From: Pseudisothecium myosuroides
Lineage: Eukaryota > Streptophyta > Bryopsida > Hypnales > Lembophyllaceae
DNA: 64,000 nt
NCBI GenBank assembly: GCA_951799445.1
Contig: OX637294.1
Span: 27,739,452-27,803,451 of the forward strand
Direction of reading: 5' to 3'
The position numbers and the translations under genes are program-made. Of this stretch, positions 59,958-64,000 are shown piece after piece (position 1 is the stretch's first letter; each line of letters opens with the position of its first letter). The notes under the pieces were generated by a model that was given only the letters and a program-made list of their open reading frames with translations, did not search any database and was not told the origin of the DNA.

Positions 59958-60755
59958 TGTATTTGTGTTGCTTAAAATGCAAGTCAAGAAAGGTTGTTGC
60001 TCAAATAAATTTTCACGAACATATACACAAACACCACATCCAACATTTATGACTCTAGAAAACAAACATTTTATAGATTTCCACTGACATTGAAAAAATG
60101 ATATATCACAGAATGAGTATTGAATTTACTGCACAAAAATTGATTTTAAAGTGAGACATTTTTACTGTCATTAGATAAAGATCTAAAATTGTTTTTATCT
60201 ATATAATCATAAAAATAATTAGTCTAAGACATTGCTTCTTTGAAATTGTTAGAGACAAGCAACATAAAGAATATAAAAGTTACAAATTGTAAGACATTCG
60301 TCTGAACTATCTATTTTCATTGAGGTTTTTTGAACTAACTTAAAGGAATATAGAACTAGAACCAAGAGAATTGTATTGTGCATCATTTTCATATTTATAT
60401 ACCACATGCTAAATATCAATTACAAGAACTTAGGTGCTAACCACCTTCTTGTACATTCAACCTTTAACTAAACCCTAATTTTCAACAATAACTTGATTGA
60501 ATGGGAACAACTAGAGGCCACCACCATGTCATGAACAATTGGCTTTGGAGCACTGATGTTAGCCATCATGATAGCTATCAGTATGTTCAACGGTACAATT
60601 AAAGGAATTTCTACTTTGAAACTAAGTATAAAGCAACTATTCTTGCTTAAAATTGAAAGTGAGGTTGAAATACATGTTTTTCATAACTTGAGGATTTCAA
60701 CGTATACAATATGCAAAATTTGTTGAAAAATTGAGCTCAATGTGTGCAAACATAA
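58181..60755. other. Intergenic; GATA microsatellite
   Basis: No gene recognised. A (GATA)n run lies at 59,925-59,956, and a C-run/A-run at about 59,484-59,500. Confidence 0.45.
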
Positions 60756-60763
60756 GAATGAGG

Positions 60764-61050
60764 GGCACGGTCCTAGTTTGGGGGTTCCCCGCGATCCAGA
60801 CTCGAGGATCCTGATCGCACCTGCGCTATTCTGCAAGTCGGCAGTCTTCCTAAGTTTCTTGGAGAACTTGTGCAGACTTCCGGAGGTTTCTTGGAGAACT
60901 TGTGCAGACTTCCGGAGGTTTCTTGGCATACAAAATGGAACCAATTCTTGCAATTCTCTGGTGGAGCAAGTCTCTCCTGAAGTCTCACCCGTAATTATGT
61001 GAAGGGTGCAGGATCTGGATTGCGGGAACCCCCCATACTAGGACCGTGTT
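60764..61050. mobile_element. 287-bp MITE with 8-bp target duplication
   Basis: GAATGAGG occurs at 60,756-60,763 and again at 61,051-61,058. The left end GGCACGGTCCTAGTTTGGGG matches the inverted right end AACACGGTCCTAGTATGGGG and continues with GGTTCCC and ATCCAGA (about 38 bp). Inside, a 33-bp unit with 'aacttgtgcagacttccgg' is doubled. The element is GC-rich against its flanks. An 8-bp duplication fits hAT-like or other 8-bp-target superfamilies; no transposase is present. Confidence 0.85.
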
Positions 61051-62068
61051 GAATGAGGAAGAATGCAAAAACATAGAAGTTGTGTATCCAAAAATGAATA
61101 TTCTATTCAATATAAATGTAAATTTTTCATTTAGATGCATTCCAATTTCATAGACTTACCTATTACTGTTAGCTTTGGCACTTCTTCTTAAGCAAAAAAG
61201 GAAGAGAGAATAGTGGACAAGGAAGTACAAACATGTTATTTATTTGAATGAATTGTGCATTCAACTATTGTCGACCATAGGTCACCCTATATAACTAGCA
61301 TGGGAGGTTATTGGAATTGGATATTTCTACCTTACGTTTTGTTAAACCTATTATTTTCCATTTAGGAAATTTTAATGATGAATGGGGAGTTATAACATTT
61401 GACAAACCAACAATTCAATCAACTAGTAGGAAATGAGCACTGAATTATCAATGTATTCTAAAACTTAGTGAAGAACATTGCATTTGTTGGTCCAAACCCT
61501 AAAAAAAAATTGGAAGCAAATGAGTTTTAATGAGATAAATTAGAAAGTAGTAGAATGAAAAGAAAAATCAAGGAGTGGCTACAAGATTCAAAATGAAATG
61601 CTTGTGCGAAAAGAATTTGAAGTATTGGCTGCCATGTGCAAGAATTGAAGTATTTCCAAGCTTTGAAGAAAATGAAAACTAAATAAACTCCATTCTTGAA
61701 TAGAAAGGCAATGCAAGAAGGGCCCATCAGAGCATGGAAGTCTGCCCTCATACATAGAGTCCACTGATCTATTCAATCATTTGTTGTTCTCATCTTGTTG
61801 TTATAGCATCTATAACATTTTTATTTAGTCTAAAGCATTTACTCTTAGAAGAAGGATAATGCCTTTGAGGATGTCTAGAGTCGAATGTAGTTATAATCAA
61901 TGGAAAGTCAGTGTCTGGCTAAAAAGTTATAGCACTAGTGCTATTGATTGACTAAAAAATGCCAATGAGTTTTAGACTAGCTAGGATGTTTCCATGCACA
62001 GTTTATTGCCTTATAGGGGAGGAAAAAGGCCCCCTCAAAGTTGATTATCACTACTATGCACCCCTCTA
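61051..62068. other. AT-rich intergenic, nothing recognised
   Basis: Short ORFs only. Confidence 0.4.
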
Positions 62069-63014
62069 TTAACCCCTGAAGGACCAGCATGCATTTTTTG
62101 GTTGTATAGAAATTTTGGGCAGGTACGTGTGGCTAGAGATTTCCATTTTTTAAGCTGAAATTTTAATAGAAGGTGGGCGCAAGGAATATCTTTCATATGC
62201 ACTAAATTTTAGCACATTTGGAAATAGGAGTCAAAAGCTATGGCCAAATATGTTCTTTTTTTTCGTAACTGGGCAGTCTGGGCAGCAAAAAAAATTTGGC
62301 AAAAATTTGATTTTTTTTTTTGATATTTTTTTTCTCATATATTATATTTTTGTCTATGTTGAAAAAACAGCTTTGATTCATTTCATTTGGATTTGTTATG
62401 AGAAAGTTATGGACATTCTTGTTTTTGGGGCAATTAGAGCATTTTCTTGAAAAAAATAACTTGTAGGATTCACTTCTGAATGCTATTTTTGCAATTTAAA
62501 AAAAATAAATTCTCATGGTTTAATTTACTTGCTAAAACAATCTCACCATTGGAATTAGTGTATTTTAATTCCATCTAAAATATATTAATATTTTAGATTT
62601 TCCTTCTATCTCGTACCTACTTCTACTTAATAAATTTTTTAGGAATGATAATTAAATTTTTTTGAGTATTCTTTTTTTCTCCCTGGACTCTCAACTCAAT
62701 TTTCCACTATAAAGATTTAGAGCTCAAAACTTTTTAGTGCAAAAATTTTAAGTTAAAAATGTTTAAAGTCAAAAAATCTAGTCCCGCAATGTGCTGGAAT
62801 ACTTGTTTTTTCCACTTTTAACGCAGATATCTTGCAATCTGAGTGGTCAGAAATTCTGAAATTTTTTCCACACATTCTCATACTAGTTAGGTGTTAGATC
62901 CTATGGTTAGATGTGCAAAAAAAACATTTTTCAAATTTTGTTAATCCTTGCTATAGAAACGACAGTTTTCAGTGTTTTTTGGCAGAAAAAAGGCCTTGGG
63001 CCTTTAGGGGTTAA
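62069..63014. mobile_element. TTAA-bounded inverted-end element (946 bp)
   Basis: The left end TTAACCCCTGAAGGACC and the inverted right end TTAACCCCTAAAGGCCC differ at two positions in 17. The body is homologous in reverse to 45,890-46,810; the segment around 'ctagttaggtgttagatcc' also matches, inverted, 41,402-41,425. No transposase ORF. TTAA next to CCC-type ends is the layout of piggyBac-like MITEs. Confidence 0.72.
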
Positions 63015-64000
63015 CTTGTCAGCAATTCCTTGTTGACACTTCAAGAAGCTGTAAAGTTTTAGAAGTTAGTAACTGAACTGGAGAAGGTTTTCCTATAAAA
63101 AATTGTGCAATTTACATAAGGAAGTTGCATAACATTCAGTAGCACGTACAATCCTTATGAATCTTAACTCAGGAGTAAAAAGTTTGGACTATTTTACATT
63201 CAATATTTCTTCATCAATAAGTAAGTGGACAAATAGAGGCTCAAAATGATGAGCAGAGGAAACATAGTGGGCATGGAGGTTGTTGGATGTGAAATATTGT
63301 ACATACCACCTACTGTATGGAAAAGACATTGACAACGCATGCTAGTGAATGTTATGTGGAGTTTATTCTATTGGGAGTACAAAAAGTCATTTGTACTTGC
63401 CACTTTCAAAATATTGTAACAATCTTTATGAATTACAAACTACATTTATTGTATATATTATATTAGTAAAGGAGTACCTCAAAATTTAAAGATGCCATAG
63501 AATCAAATAGCACATAGGTCTGAACAATACTTCAAGATTATGTGTACAATTTCTAGACTTATTTGTGAAGGACAAGTCTATAATTTTGAACAATGAAAGA
63601 AAGAAAATATGTACAATTTAAAAGAAATTGTGTTCAAATCCATTGTGTAATAATTCAAAATTCTCCTTCCTAAATGTTCTATAGTTCTTGAAGTGGAAGT
63701 GCGGTTTCACTTCAAGAACTACATGTGTAGTTAACAAGATAGCCCTCAATAAATGACTCATAATTGTAAGTGAGATAAATGTCTTAAGAAGAATTATTAT
63801 TTAGAATCAAACTTCCTAAATTTGAAGGAGAAACCTTCTTCAAACCTGCTCACACTACTTCCACAAATAGTTTGAAGAAAAGCTGTCGTTGTGAATTGTC
63901 AAAATTATCATTAAATGTTGGTCAATGCAATGTATGATAGGCCAAATTATATAGATGTGTTGTGTAAGCCATTACAAATCAATTTGTGTTTGGAAGTGAT
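63015..64000. other. AT-rich intergenic with one strong hairpin
   Basis: At 63,682-63,721 TAGTTCTTGAAGTG and CACTTCAAGAACTA form a perfect 14-bp stem with a 12-base loop. No gene recognised up to the right edge. Confidence 0.5.

Overview
The window reads as nuclear DNA of a land plant, most likely a bryophyte (moss) or another seedless plant. The evidence is GT-AG introns, a plant-type RAPTOR sequence, a ferric-reductase (FRO-type) exon, an LRR-receptor-like remnant, a plant-style BTB protein, a Tet-like 2OG-Fe(II) oxygenase of the kind found in mosses, lycophytes and fungi, and many CCCTAAA-like words. The DNA is AT-rich, gene-poor and full of degenerate tandem and dispersed repeats. The species assignment is inference only.

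Layout. 1-2,154: a RAPTOR-like gene in pieces on the + strand, with an in-frame TGA in its WD40 part and no recognisable continuation. 3.35-5.19 kb: two short tandem arrays. 5,638-9,122: an inserted 3,485-bp element (TG...CA ends, 5-bp target duplication) carrying one 589-codon ORF; the matching empty site survives at about 12,483. 9.1-13.8 kb and 20.8-22.8 kb: copies of one segmental repeat. 13.8-15.7 kb: a fold-back element with arms of roughly 560 bp around a minisatellite. A second copy at 18.4-20.8 kb has an expanded minisatellite and no right arm. Between the two lies an intact BTB gene (minus strand, 16,191-16,853).

24-27 kb: about nine degenerate ~330-bp repeats. 27.7-28.3 kb, 45.9-46.8 kb and 62.1-63.0 kb: elements bounded by TTAA (or a one-base variant) with CCCCT(A/G)AA-type inverted ends. 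27.2 and 32.8 kb: two copies of a cassette of short palindromes. 31.0-31.85 kb: a ~55-bp array. 34,734-35,738: an unrecognised protein built on three 60-residue repeats. 42,227-43,505 (minus): a two-exon Tet-like oxygenase gene of 372 residues. 44.46-44.87 kb: a near-perfect 203-bp tandem duplication.

47-54.9 kb: no gene recognised. 54.9-56.67 kb: a ~149-bp array with a strong hairpin in each unit, joined directly to a ferric-reductase exon fragment (56,671-56,862). 57.4-58.2 kb: LRR-receptor remnants on the minus strand. 60,764-61,050: a 287-bp MITE with an 8-bp target duplication. The genes do not form a pathway. Probably functional loci are the BTB gene, the Tet-like gene, the repeat-protein ORF and possibly the element ORF. 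RAPTOR, FRO and LRR are relics, and the region looks like a repeat-rich, weakly purged part of a chromosome.
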